In this document: piece by piece, positions 44,253 through 51,552 of the stretch
How positions within the stretch are numbered: position 1 is the first letter of the stretch
Layout of the letters: each line of letters starts with the position of its first letter
Origin: Candidatus Riflebacteria bacterium HGW-Riflebacteria-1
GTDB lineage: Bacteria; Muiribacteriota; Ozemobacteria; Ozemobacterales; Ozemobacteraceae
Length of the DNA: 64,000 bases
NCBI GenBank assembly: GCA_002839445.1
Contig: PGYB01000008.1
Coordinates: 1 to 64,000 of the forward strand
Direction of reading: 5' to 3'
Translations under genes and position numbers: made by a program
The notes under the pieces: generated by a model
The model's database searches: none
What the model saw: only the letters and a program-made list of their open reading frames with translations
Told to the model about the DNA's origin: nothing

Positions 44253-44870
44253 ATGAGTTCTTTTGTTTTCATGCGCTCTCTCGCCAGATTATTTGGCAGC
44301 ATTTTTTTTCCCTTTTTCAGGGTATGGGGCGAAACAGAGATCAGACCTGAGCGTGGCTGTATCTATATGGCCCGCAACTTTGGACTACTGACCTGGATCA
44401 GCGCACTGCGCGCTTTCAAAAAGCCATTTCGCTTTGTTTCTGCCGATCAGTCAGACAATTTGTTCTGGTTTTGGCTGGCAACCGTCTGCGGCCTCGAACC
44501 GATCAAACTTTCTGGCGATGTAAACCATGATTTTCTGCGCATCGAAAACCTTTATACCAGCAAAGAAACAGTGCTGCTGCTGTTACCTGAGAATCCAGAT
44601 CAGGCGACCCTTGATCTGGTAAACAAAATCAAAGCAACAGCACACCTGACAAGCCTGTTTATGGCGATTGCCGGAGCAAGAACGGCTTTGCGCCCAGACA
44701 GCCTTATTCCCAGAGCCTGCGCGATTTCGCTTTTCTGCGGTATGCCGCACCCACAATCTACTATGACTCAGAAACCTCTTGCTGAACTCGAGTTTCTCGA
44801 AAAAGCGGTTGCTGACATTCCATTAAACGAGTTGCCATCGATATTTTTTAACCACAGCCGCAACCTGTAA
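44253..44870 (+). CDS. PlsC-like (1-acylglycerol-phosphate acyltransferase-like) protein lacking the catalytic motif
   Basis: 205 residues. The order of elements resembles a PlsC acyltransferase: a hydrophobic start, GCIYMARN where GxIYVANH would be, FRFVSADQ where the second block begins, and a LEPIKLSGD segment where xxPVDR would be. The catalytic HX4D is not present: the His is Arg and the Asp is missing. It is therefore either an inactive derivative or a distant relative. The assignment rests on pattern only. It ends the floA gene run. Confidence 0.5.
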   Translation: MSSFVFMRSLARLFGSIFFPFFRVWGETEIRPERGCIYMARNFGLLTWISALRAFKKPFRFVSADQSDNLFWFWLATVCGLEPIKLSGDVNHDFLRIENLYTSKETVLLLLPENPDQATLDLVNKIKATAHLTSLFMAIAGARTALRPDSLIPRACAISLFCGMPHPQSTMTQKPLAELEFLEKAVADIPLNELPSIFFNHSRNL

Positions 44871-44929
44871 TTCCTGTCAAAGACCAAAAGTCGGCATTTG
44901 ATGCCCACGCCTTCAGGGTACCGCGAAGG

Positions 44930-44958
44930 TTGACTTGTCTGCTGTTTTGGCTTAATAT
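44930..44958 (+). promoter_or_regulatory. strong promoter of the PFOR gene
   Basis: TTGACT (44930-44935), exactly 17 bases, TAATAT (44953-44958). It lies 65 bases before the ATG and is the best sigma-70-like match in the window, fitting a highly expressed metabolic gene. Confidence 0.8.
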
Positions 44959-45023
44959 CACTTTGCCTTTAGATTCCGGATTTTTTACCCCGGAAAAATA
45001 TTCATTAGGCAGGAGTTGCAATC

Positions 45024-48000
45024 GTGACTAAAAAGACATACGCCATGATGGATGGGAACGAAGCTACCGCGTTAATAGCGCACAAAACCAATGAAGTAAT
45101 CGCCATTTATCCGATTACTCCGTCCAGCAATATGGGCGAACACGCAGACGCGTATTCAGCTGCTGGCCAGACCAACGTCTGGGGAACAGTTCCGACGGTT
45201 TGTGAAATGCAGTCCGAAGGCGGCGCATCTGGTGCCGTTCACGGATCTCTGACAACCGGCGCTCTCACCACTACTTTTACCGCATCTCAGGGACTTCTGC
45301 TGATGATCCCGAATATGTTCAAAATTGCCGGCGAATTGACTGCCACCGTTTTTCACGTTTCGGCACGTTCACTGGCCTGTGCCGCCCTGTCAATCTTCGG
45401 CGACCACAGCGATGTAATGGCTACACGCCAGACCGGTTTTGCCCTGATCGCTTCAAACTCTGTCCAGGAAGCCCATGACATGGCCCTGATTGCTCAGGCA
45501 GCCACACTTGAGAGCCGCGTTCCTTTCATTCATTTCTTTGATGGTTTTAGAACTTCACACGAAGTTAACAAAATTGAACTGATCTCTGACGAAAACATCA
45601 AGGCGATGATCGACGACAAACTGGTTCTTGAGCACCGCGCCCGCGGACTTAATCCTGATCACCCGGTAATGCGCGGTACCGCCCAGAACCCCGATGTATA
45701 CTTCCAGGGCCGCGAAACCGTTAATCCGTTCTACGACAAGACTCCGGAAATAGTTCTCAAAGCCATGAAAAAATTCGCCAAACTCACCGGCCGTGAATAC
45801 AGCCTGTTTGAATACGTGGGCGACCCCAAGGCCGAGCGCATTGTCGTAGCCATGGGCAGCGGCGCTGAGACCATTCATGAAGTCGTTGAATATCTCAACG
45901 CCAAAGGCGAAAAAGTTGGTCTGTTAAAAGTCCGCCTGTATCGCCCATTCAGCCCGGCACATCTGGTTAAGGCTTTCCCGAAAACCACCAAAAGCATCGC
46001 CATTCTCGACCGCACCAAAGAACCCGGCTGCGCTGGCGAACCGCTCTATATGGATATCAGAAACAGTATCGGCGAAGCTCTCGAAAACAAAGAAGCGCCG
46101 TTCACCAACTGGCCCAAAATCGTCGGCGGCCGCTATGGCCTCGGCTCAAAAGACTTTACCCCGAACCAGGTTCTGGCGGTTTTTGACAATCTCAAGAGCG
46201 ACAAACCGAAAAACCACTTCACCGTGGGCATCGTTGACGACGTTTGCAAAACCCACCTTGAACTCGGCGAATCAGTTGAAACTGGCGACCCCAAGACTTT
46301 TGGAGCTATGTTCTATGGTCTGGGTTCCGACGGCACCGTAGGCGCCAACAAAGATGCCATCAAGGTAATCGGCGATCATACCAAGAACAACGCTCAGGGC
46401 TATTTCGTTTACGACTCAAAGAAATCAGGCAGCATGACCATTTCTCATCTGAGATTTGGTGAAAAGACCCTGCGCTGCCCATATCTCGTATCACACGCCA
46501 ATTTCGTAGCCTGCCATAACTTCAGCTTCATCGAGAAGTATGACATGCTCAAGAACCTCAAGAGCGGTGGCACTTTCCTGCTCGAAACCGAATACAGCAA
46601 AGACGAAATCTGGGCAAAGCTTCCGAAAGAAACCCAGCAGCGCCTGATCGACAAGAAAGCCAAATTCTATGTCATCAACGCTATCAAACTCGCTGAAGAA
46701 GTGGGCCTTGGCAACCGCATCAACCTGTTCATGCAAACCTGTTTCTTCGAAATTTCCAAGATTCTGCCCCGCGAAGAATACATGAAATTCCTCAAGGACG
46801 CAGCCAAAAAGACTTATGGCAAAAAGGGCGAAGACATCGTCAAGATGAACTGGAAAGCCATCGACATGGCCGTAGAAAATCTTTTCGAAGTCAAGATCCC
46901 GGCTTCAGCAACTTCCAAAGACAAAATCAAGCCAGCGATGGTTCTCAAGACTGCTCCCAAGCTGGTCAAAGACGTTCTCGAACCAATCCTCGCCGGCAAG
47001 GGCGACGATATCACCGTTGGTCAGATGCCTCTCGACGGCACTTTCCCGACCGGGACCAGCCAGTATGAAAAGCGCAACGTCGGCATCAGAATGCCTGCAT
47101 GGGACATTGAAACCTGTATTCAGTGTGGTATGTGTTCTCTGGTCTGCCCGCACGCCGCGATCAGAACCAAGGTTTATGCCCCAAAAATGGCTGAAAAAGC
47201 ACCAAAGACTTTCAAAACCTGCAAAGCCAAGGGTTTTAAAGAAGACCTCGCTTTCACCGTTCAGATTGCTCCAGAAGACTGCACCGGTTGTGGCGCCTGC
47301 ATCAGCATCTGCCCGGCCTTCCAGAAAGATGCCAGCGGTAAAAAACTCGAAACCAAGGCAATCAACCTGGTTCACAAAGATGAAACCATGCGCGTTAATG
47401 AAGCAGAAAACTGGGATTTCTTCCTCAACAAGATTCCAGACCCCGACAACTCACTTATCAATCTGAGCACTATCAAAGGCACCCAGTATGTTAAGCCATT
47501 GTTTGAATTCTCCGGCGCCTGCGCTGGCTGTGGCGAAACTGCATACATCAAGCTGATCACCCAGATCTGCGGCGACCACCTTCTGATCGCCAATGCTACT
47601 GGCTGTTCATCGATCTACGGCGGCAACCTGCCGACCACTCCTTATGCAGTCCGCGCCGATGGTCGTGGTCCGGCCTGGTCTAACAGCCTGTTCGAAGACA
47701 ACGCTGAATTCGGCATGGGTATGCGCCTCGCTTCAGACAAGATGATGCAGGAAGCAGCCGAATTGCTCAACAAAGCTGTAGCATGCGGTTGCAAATGTTC
47801 ACCAGCTCTCAAGGCAATTGCTGACAAGATTATCGCCAATTCTCAGAAAACACCGACGGAAATCGAAACACAGCGTGCTAATGTTGAAGAACTGAAAAAG
47901 GTCCTTAAAGACTGCAAAGATGAAGTCTGCACACGACTCTATAACATGGCCCAGTATCTTATTAAGCGCTCAGTATGGGTCATCGGCGGCGATGGCTGGG

Positions 48001-48617
48001 CATATGACATCGGTTACGGCGGACTCGACCACGTTCTTGCTTCCGGCAAGAATGTAAAAGTCATGGTTCTCGACACCGAAGTTTATTCGAACACTGGTGG
48101 CCAGATGAGCAAATCGACCCCGCTCGGAGCCGTTGCCAAGTTCGCCGCTGGCGGTAAGCCAATGCCTAAAAAAGACCTTGGCATGATGGCCATGAGCTAC
48201 GGCAATATCTACGTCGCCAAGATCGCTCTGGGCGCTAACCCGGCCCACGCCCTCAAGACCCTGCTCGAAGCAGAAGCCTATGACGGCCCGGCACTTGTCA
48301 TTGCCTACAGCCACTGTATCGCACATGGTATCGACATGGCACTCGGTCTGATGGAACAGAAGAAGGCCGTAGATTCAGGTCACTGGCCGCTCTTCCGCTT
48401 CAACCCGGATAACATTGCACAGGGCAAGAACCCGCTGAACCTCGACTCCAAAGAGCCGTCAATCAGCCTTGAAGAATATGCTTTCGGAGAAAATCGTTTC
48501 AGAATGCTGAAGAAATCGAATCCGGATGCAGCCAAAGCCTTCCTGGCACAGGCTCAGAAAGACGTCAAGCTCAGATACAACGTTTACAAGCAGATTTCTG
48601 AAATCAAATTCAGCTGA
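45024..48617 (+). CDS. nifJ: Pyruvate:ferredoxin (flavodoxin) oxidoreductase, single chain
   Basis: 1197 residues, the full length of single-chain PFOR. It oxidises pyruvate and CoA to acetyl-CoA and CO2, passing electrons to ferredoxin or flavodoxin. Domains in order: pyrimidine-binding domain (AIYPITPSSNMGEHAD), transketolase C-like and gamma domains, an EKR region and a two-cluster ferredoxin domain (CIQCGMCSLVCPH at about 697 and CTGCGACISICP at about 752). A TPP-binding domain with GDGWAYDIGYGG and the CAGCGETAY cysteines of the proximal cluster completes the chain. AGGAG precedes the ATG. Codon use is strongly biased towards common codons, which suggests high expression. It has its own promoter and terminator. 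Confidence 0.98.
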   Translation: MTKKTYAMMDGNEATALIAHKTNEVIAIYPITPSSNMGEHADAYSAAGQTNVWGTVPTVCEMQSEGGASGAVHGSLTTGALTTTFTASQGLLLMIPNMFKIAGELTATVFHVSARSLACAALSIFGDHSDVMATRQTGFALIASNSVQEAHDMALIAQAATLESRVPFIHFFDGFRTSHEVNKIELISDENIKAMIDDKLVLEHRARGLNPDHPVMRGTAQNPDVYFQGRETVNPFYDKTPEIVLKAMKKFAKLTGREYSLFEYVGDPKAERIVVAMGSGAETIHEVVEYLNAKGEKVGLLKVRLYRPFSPAHLVKAFPKTTKSIAILDRTKEPGCAGEPLYMDIRNSIGEALENKEAPFTNWPKIVGGRYGLGSKDFTPNQVLAVFDNLKSDKPKNHFTVGIVDDVCKTHLELGESVETGDPKTFGAMFYGLGSDGTVGANKDAIKVIGDHTKNNAQGYFVYDSKKSGSMTISHLRFGEKTLRCPYLVSHANFVACHNFSFIEKYDMLKNLKSGGTFLLETEYSKDEIWAKLPKETQQRLIDKKAKFYVINAIKLAEEVGLGNRINLFMQTCFFEISKILPREEYMKFLKDAAKKTYGKKGEDIVKMNWKAIDMAVENLFEVKIPASATSKDKIKPAMVLKTAPKLVKDVLEPILAGKGDDITVGQMPLDGTFPTGTSQYEKRNVGIRMPAWDIETCIQCGMCSLVCPHAAIRTKVYAPKMAEKAPKTFKTCKAKGFKEDLAFTVQIAPEDCTGCGACISICPAFQKDASGKKLETKAINLVHKDETMRVNEAENWDFFLNKIPDPDNSLINLSTIKGTQYVKPLFEFSGACAGCGETAYIKLITQICGDHLLIANATGCSSIYGGNLPTTPYAVRADGRGPAWSNSLFEDNAEFGMGMRLASDKMMQEAAELLNKAVACGCKCSPALKAIADKIIANSQKTPTEIETQRANVEELKKVLKDCKDEVCTRLYNMAQYLIKRSVWVIGGDGWAYDIGYGGLDHVLASGKNVKVMVLDTEVYSNTGGQMSKSTPLGAVAKFAAGGKPMPKKDLGMMAMSYGNIYVAKIALGANPAHALKTLLEAEAYDGPALVIAYSHCIAHGIDMALGLMEQKKAVDSGHWPLFRFNPDNIAQGKNPLNLDSKEPSISLEEYAFGENRFRMLKKSNPDAAKAFLAQAQKDVKLRYNVYKQISEIKFS

Positions 48618-48630
48618 TCGCAATAATCAG

Positions 48631-48661
48631 ACAGCCCCCGGTCTCCGGGGGCTGTTTTTTT
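48631..48661 (+). terminator. intrinsic terminator after the PFOR gene
   Basis: A perfect 11-bp stem, ACAGCCCCCGG (48631-48641) with CCGGGGGCTGT (48645-48655), a 3-base loop and a seven-T run. The T-run overlaps the -35 element of the next gene. Confidence 0.92.
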
Positions 48662-48687
48662 ACAAACATTATTGAATCTGGTAAAAT
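48659..48687 (+). promoter_or_regulatory. promoter of the acetyltransferase gene, implying a leaderless mRNA
   Basis: TTTACA (48659-48664), 17-base spacer, TAAAAT (48682-48687). The ATG at 48694 lies exactly where transcription would start (seven bases after the -10), and there is no ribosome binding site. Confidence 0.65.
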
Positions 48688-48693
48688 GACAAT

Positions 48694-49203
48694 ATGAAAA
48701 TCAACGGAATGGTTACCATCAGACCGCAGATGATAAAGGACGCGGCAGCTTTTTACAAAATCCTCAACGAAGGTCATTTCCAGTATTTCACCATGAACGT
48801 TGCTTCGATTGAGGCTGAAAAACGCTTTTTACGACGCAGTCGTAAAGAGTGGCAGAAGGAATCCGCCTTTAACTTCACAGTGATGCTGGGCAGCAAAGTA
48901 ATCGGCGCAGTCGGCATCATGCCAGAGAGTGGCAGATCCTATAACGCCGAGATAGGCTATTTTATCGACCGCGAACTGCACGGCAAAGGCTACGCGCTGC
49001 AGGCAGTGATTCAGGCTGAACAGTTCGCACTGGTTTTCCGTCCAGAAATACAGCGCCTGCAGGCAATAATAGCTGTAGATAACGCACCCAGCATCAGAGT
49101 CGTCGAAAAGGCTGGCTATAAGAGAGAAGGCTGTTTAAAAAGCTATCTCAAATGCGGCGAACAGCATCTTGACGCATACATCTACGGCAAAATTCTCAGA
49201 TAA
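48694..49203 (+). CDS. GNAT-family N-acetyltransferase (RimJ/RimL-like)
   Basis: 169 residues with the RimJ/RimL-type GNAT layout: RPQMIKDAAAFYKIL at the start, a central AEIGYFIDRELHGKGYALQAV segment containing the acetyl-CoA pyrophosphate loop, and VDNAPSIRVVEKAGYKREGC near the end. These enzymes acetylate N-termini or small molecules; the target is unknown. The start sits at the predicted transcription start, with no ribosome binding site. The last eight bases overlap the end of the convergent kinase gene. Confidence 0.9.
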   Translation: MKINGMVTIRPQMIKDAAAFYKILNEGHFQYFTMNVASIEAEKRFLRRSRKEWQKESAFNFTVMLGSKVIGAVGIMPESGRSYNAEIGYFIDRELHGKGYALQAVIQAEQFALVFRPEIQRLQAIIAVDNAPSIRVVEKAGYKREGCLKSYLKCGEQHLDAYIYGKILR

Positions 49204-50188
49204 TATACTCTATACCGCAGATCTTTACCTGTGACTGGGCACCGATGCGCCTGATGATGTTAGCGGCGAGAAAATTACCGATCTTAAGGCAGTCTTCAAG
49301 GCTGAGCTTTTTATAGAGTCCGTAGAAGAAACCGGCCTGAAAGTTATCTCCAGCTCCGTTAGTGTCTTTAACGTCGTCAACCTTGTAAGCTGAAACCTTC
49401 GTCTCACCTTCTGGAGTGATAGCAATCGCACCGGCAGAACCCAGTTTCACGACCACCATATTGGCAAAACGCAAGAGCTGCCGATAATCGCTGCTGCCAT
49501 TATTGATCTCGCGTGCTTCATCTTCGTTGGCGAACAGCACGTCGATTCTCTCGCTCAAAAAAGTTTCGATCTGTTCACGTGACGAGCGAATAACAAAACT
49601 GTCTCCGAGATCGAAAGAGATGCGAGTACCGGCTCTTCGTGCTATTTCAGAAGCATGGCGGGTAGCAAAATTGATCGGGTTCTCGCCTCTGAACTCGTAT
49701 GCCGAAAAATGCAGAAAATCTGAATCCTTGATCAGGCTGTGCAGTATTTCATATTCGTAAAGTTGCTTGGCAACGCCAAAGTCAAGGCCAAAAGTGCGCT
49801 GACCATCAGGGCTGACCAGCGTGTAGCATAGTCCAGAATTGCCGCGCTTGATCGAAACATAGGTATCGATGTCGTTTTCGCGCAGATTGTTTATGTAATC
49901 GTAACCAAAATCGTCGCTGCCAACGCAGCCGATAAAGGCGCAGCGCAAGCCGAGATTGCTGGCGCCGTAAATAACATTGGTCGGCGAACCGCCCGGGGCG
50001 ATCTTGGCTTTATTGGTAGTCATGATTTTTTCGAGTTTGCCAAGATTCTCGGCATTGAGCTCAATACTGTTGCCCTTGGGCAATTCAAGCTTCGCGAGCA
50101 GTTCGTCACTGACCTCGGCGATGATGTCGGTGAGAGCATCCGAGATCGCGGTAATCTGATACTTTCTGGTCTGTTCGCATTCGCTCAT
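49196..50188 (-). CDS. PfkB-family carbohydrate/nucleoside kinase
   Basis: 330 residues from the ATG at 50188, preceded by GGGAG; the frame is open to 50263 but without a better site. Ribokinase/PfkB fold: PGGSPTNVIYGASNLGLRCAFIG and DDFGYDYINNL near the N-terminus, and the catalytic signature DTNGAGDNFQAGFFYG with its Asp near residue 285. The N-terminal pattern resembles adenosine kinase-like and sugar kinases of the same family (TDIIAEVSDELLAKL). The substrate cannot be assigned. It appears to be transcribed alone. Confidence 0.9.
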   Translation of the reverse strand: MSECEQTRKYQITAISDALTDIIAEVSDELLAKLELPKGNSIELNAENLGKLEKIMTTNKAKIAPGGSPTNVIYGASNLGLRCAFIGCVGSDDFGYDYINNLRENDIDTYVSIKRGNSGLCYTLVSPDGQRTFGLDFGVAKQLYEYEILHSLIKDSDFLHFSAYEFRGENPINFATRHASEIARRAGTRISFDLGDSFVIRSSREQIETFLSERIDVLFANEDEAREINNGSSDYRQLLRFANMVVVKLGSAGAIAITPEGETKVSAYKVDDVKDTNGAGDNFQAGFFYGLYKKLSLEDCLKIGNFLAANIIRRIGAQSQVKICGIEYII

Positions 50189-50437
50189 GGCTTGCCGGCT
50201 CCCTTGATAGATGCGCAAAGCATAATCGCAGCGATAAGCAAAGTCAATCATTAACAACGTCATTTACAGCGAATCAGAGAATTTTCGAATTTTTTCGTGG
50301 CCAGTTAACTGAAATTTTCAGTGCAAATGTGTTATAAAGGTACCCTGTTGGTCAGCCAGATAAAAAAGGCAATTACACGACCAGACAATTTACTGCTCTC
50401 GCCAGATACCGCTTAATTGAAAGGAAACCGCTGACAG

Positions 50438-51550
50438 ATGCTGCCAGCTGACGCAAAAATACAATGCGGCAACGCAACCCTCGGACTGACTGAAATTAGA
50501 GAAGAGCAGATTATTTCAGGCGCCGCGGGCTGGTCTGAGATTGGCACTACCAGGGTTCGTGACGTTTACGTCAATTACGAACAACGCGCGACTTTGCTCA
50601 AAATGGTGACGGGGCGCGGTGCCGTTCTGCGCTGCACCCCTGACCAGCTTTGTTTCGGCCGCATAAACCCGGTTGTGCGGCAGTACACCCTGTATCTGCA
50701 CGAGCGTTCTTCACTTGGGTTCAGAATCGCGTTGTCATCTGATCTGATGCGCGATCTACTGGCAATGAACAGTTTCAAGCATGACCTGTTTAATCAGCAG
50801 GAAATAATTGACCGCATCTGGATCATCGAAACAACCGCCAATCTGCCAGCATCGAACTTTATGCTCAAGCACACGATGTTCAAATATGGCCTGCCAGATA
50901 TTCCATTTTCAGCGCGGCAGCCAGACGCAGAGTTTTCAGAAGAAATGACGCGCGAGATGTTTAACAGCATTGATACGCCATCGCGAGCCCATGACCTTTT
51001 ACGCGACTGGCACATGTTTATAGATCACCCGCACATCACCATGCGCCTTTCCAACAGCAAAGATCCGTCGAGTAATTCCATTCAGTTCGTCATTTTTGGC
51101 GGTGCCAACAAAAGCGCTGGCAACCGCTACTCCCATTTAATACAGATTTCTGGCGCAACTGAGAGCAATCGGGCCGAACACAAGCAGTTCAAACGCAAGC
51201 AGAGCAAACATGGCCTGTGGTTTCTTGAAATCACCCGCGACGACCTCGAAGAAGCTGAACTCTTTGTCAAAACGCTTTCACACCTCGACAATCTTGAGAT
51301 CGTCAAAAAAATACAACTGACCCGCAAAGCCCCTTTCTATATTCTGCCAGCCTCACATATCAAACCAGGTATGCTGGTTCCAGTCGTTGGTCGCAACGGA
51401 AATATTGACGAAGACACCGTCGCCATGGTCGAAATCGAAGAATACAAAGGGCCGCTGTATAATCTGCAGGTACGCGATCTGCACAATTTTATCGCTGGCC
51501 AGTGGGTTGTCATGTGTTACCAGCCCGTTAGCCGGCTTACCGGAGACTGA
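50438..51550 (+). CDS. Stand-alone intein-like (Hint-domain) protein related to UvrD/PcrA inteins
   Basis: 370 residues. The N-terminal part (MLPADAKI..., then TGRGAVLRCTPDQ at 58-70) and the C-terminal part (from about 304: PASHIKPGMLVPV, then EEYKGPLYNLQVRDLHNFIA) fit the beginning and end of an intein. Between them, a large insert (about 82-300, starting YTLYLHERSSLGFRIALSSDL) resembles, from memory, the insert of the intein found in UvrD/PcrA helicases. Splicing residues are missing: Cys1 is replaced by the start Met, the TxxH histidine by Gln70, and the terminal His-Asn by Met359-Cys360. No exteins are attached. The GGAG of uvrD lies inside its last codons, so the two genes are coupled. 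AAAGGA lies about 10 bases before its ATG. Confidence 0.75.
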   Translation: MLPADAKIQCGNATLGLTEIREEQIISGAAGWSEIGTTRVRDVYVNYEQRATLLKMVTGRGAVLRCTPDQLCFGRINPVVRQYTLYLHERSSLGFRIALSSDLMRDLLAMNSFKHDLFNQQEIIDRIWIIETTANLPASNFMLKHTMFKYGLPDIPFSARQPDAEFSEEMTREMFNSIDTPSRAHDLLRDWHMFIDHPHITMRLSNSKDPSSNSIQFVIFGGANKSAGNRYSHLIQISGATESNRAEHKQFKRKQSKHGLWFLEITRDDLEEAELFVKTLSHLDNLEIVKKIQLTRKAPFYILPASHIKPGMLVPVVGRNGNIDEDTVAMVEIEEYKGPLYNLQVRDLHNFIAGQWVVMCYQPVSRLTGD

Positions 51551-51552
51551 TT

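Noticed and set aside
44871..44929. Terminator after the PlsC-like gene
   Set aside because: Only a 5-bp hairpin (GGCAT/ATGCC) without a T-run is present, too weak to call.
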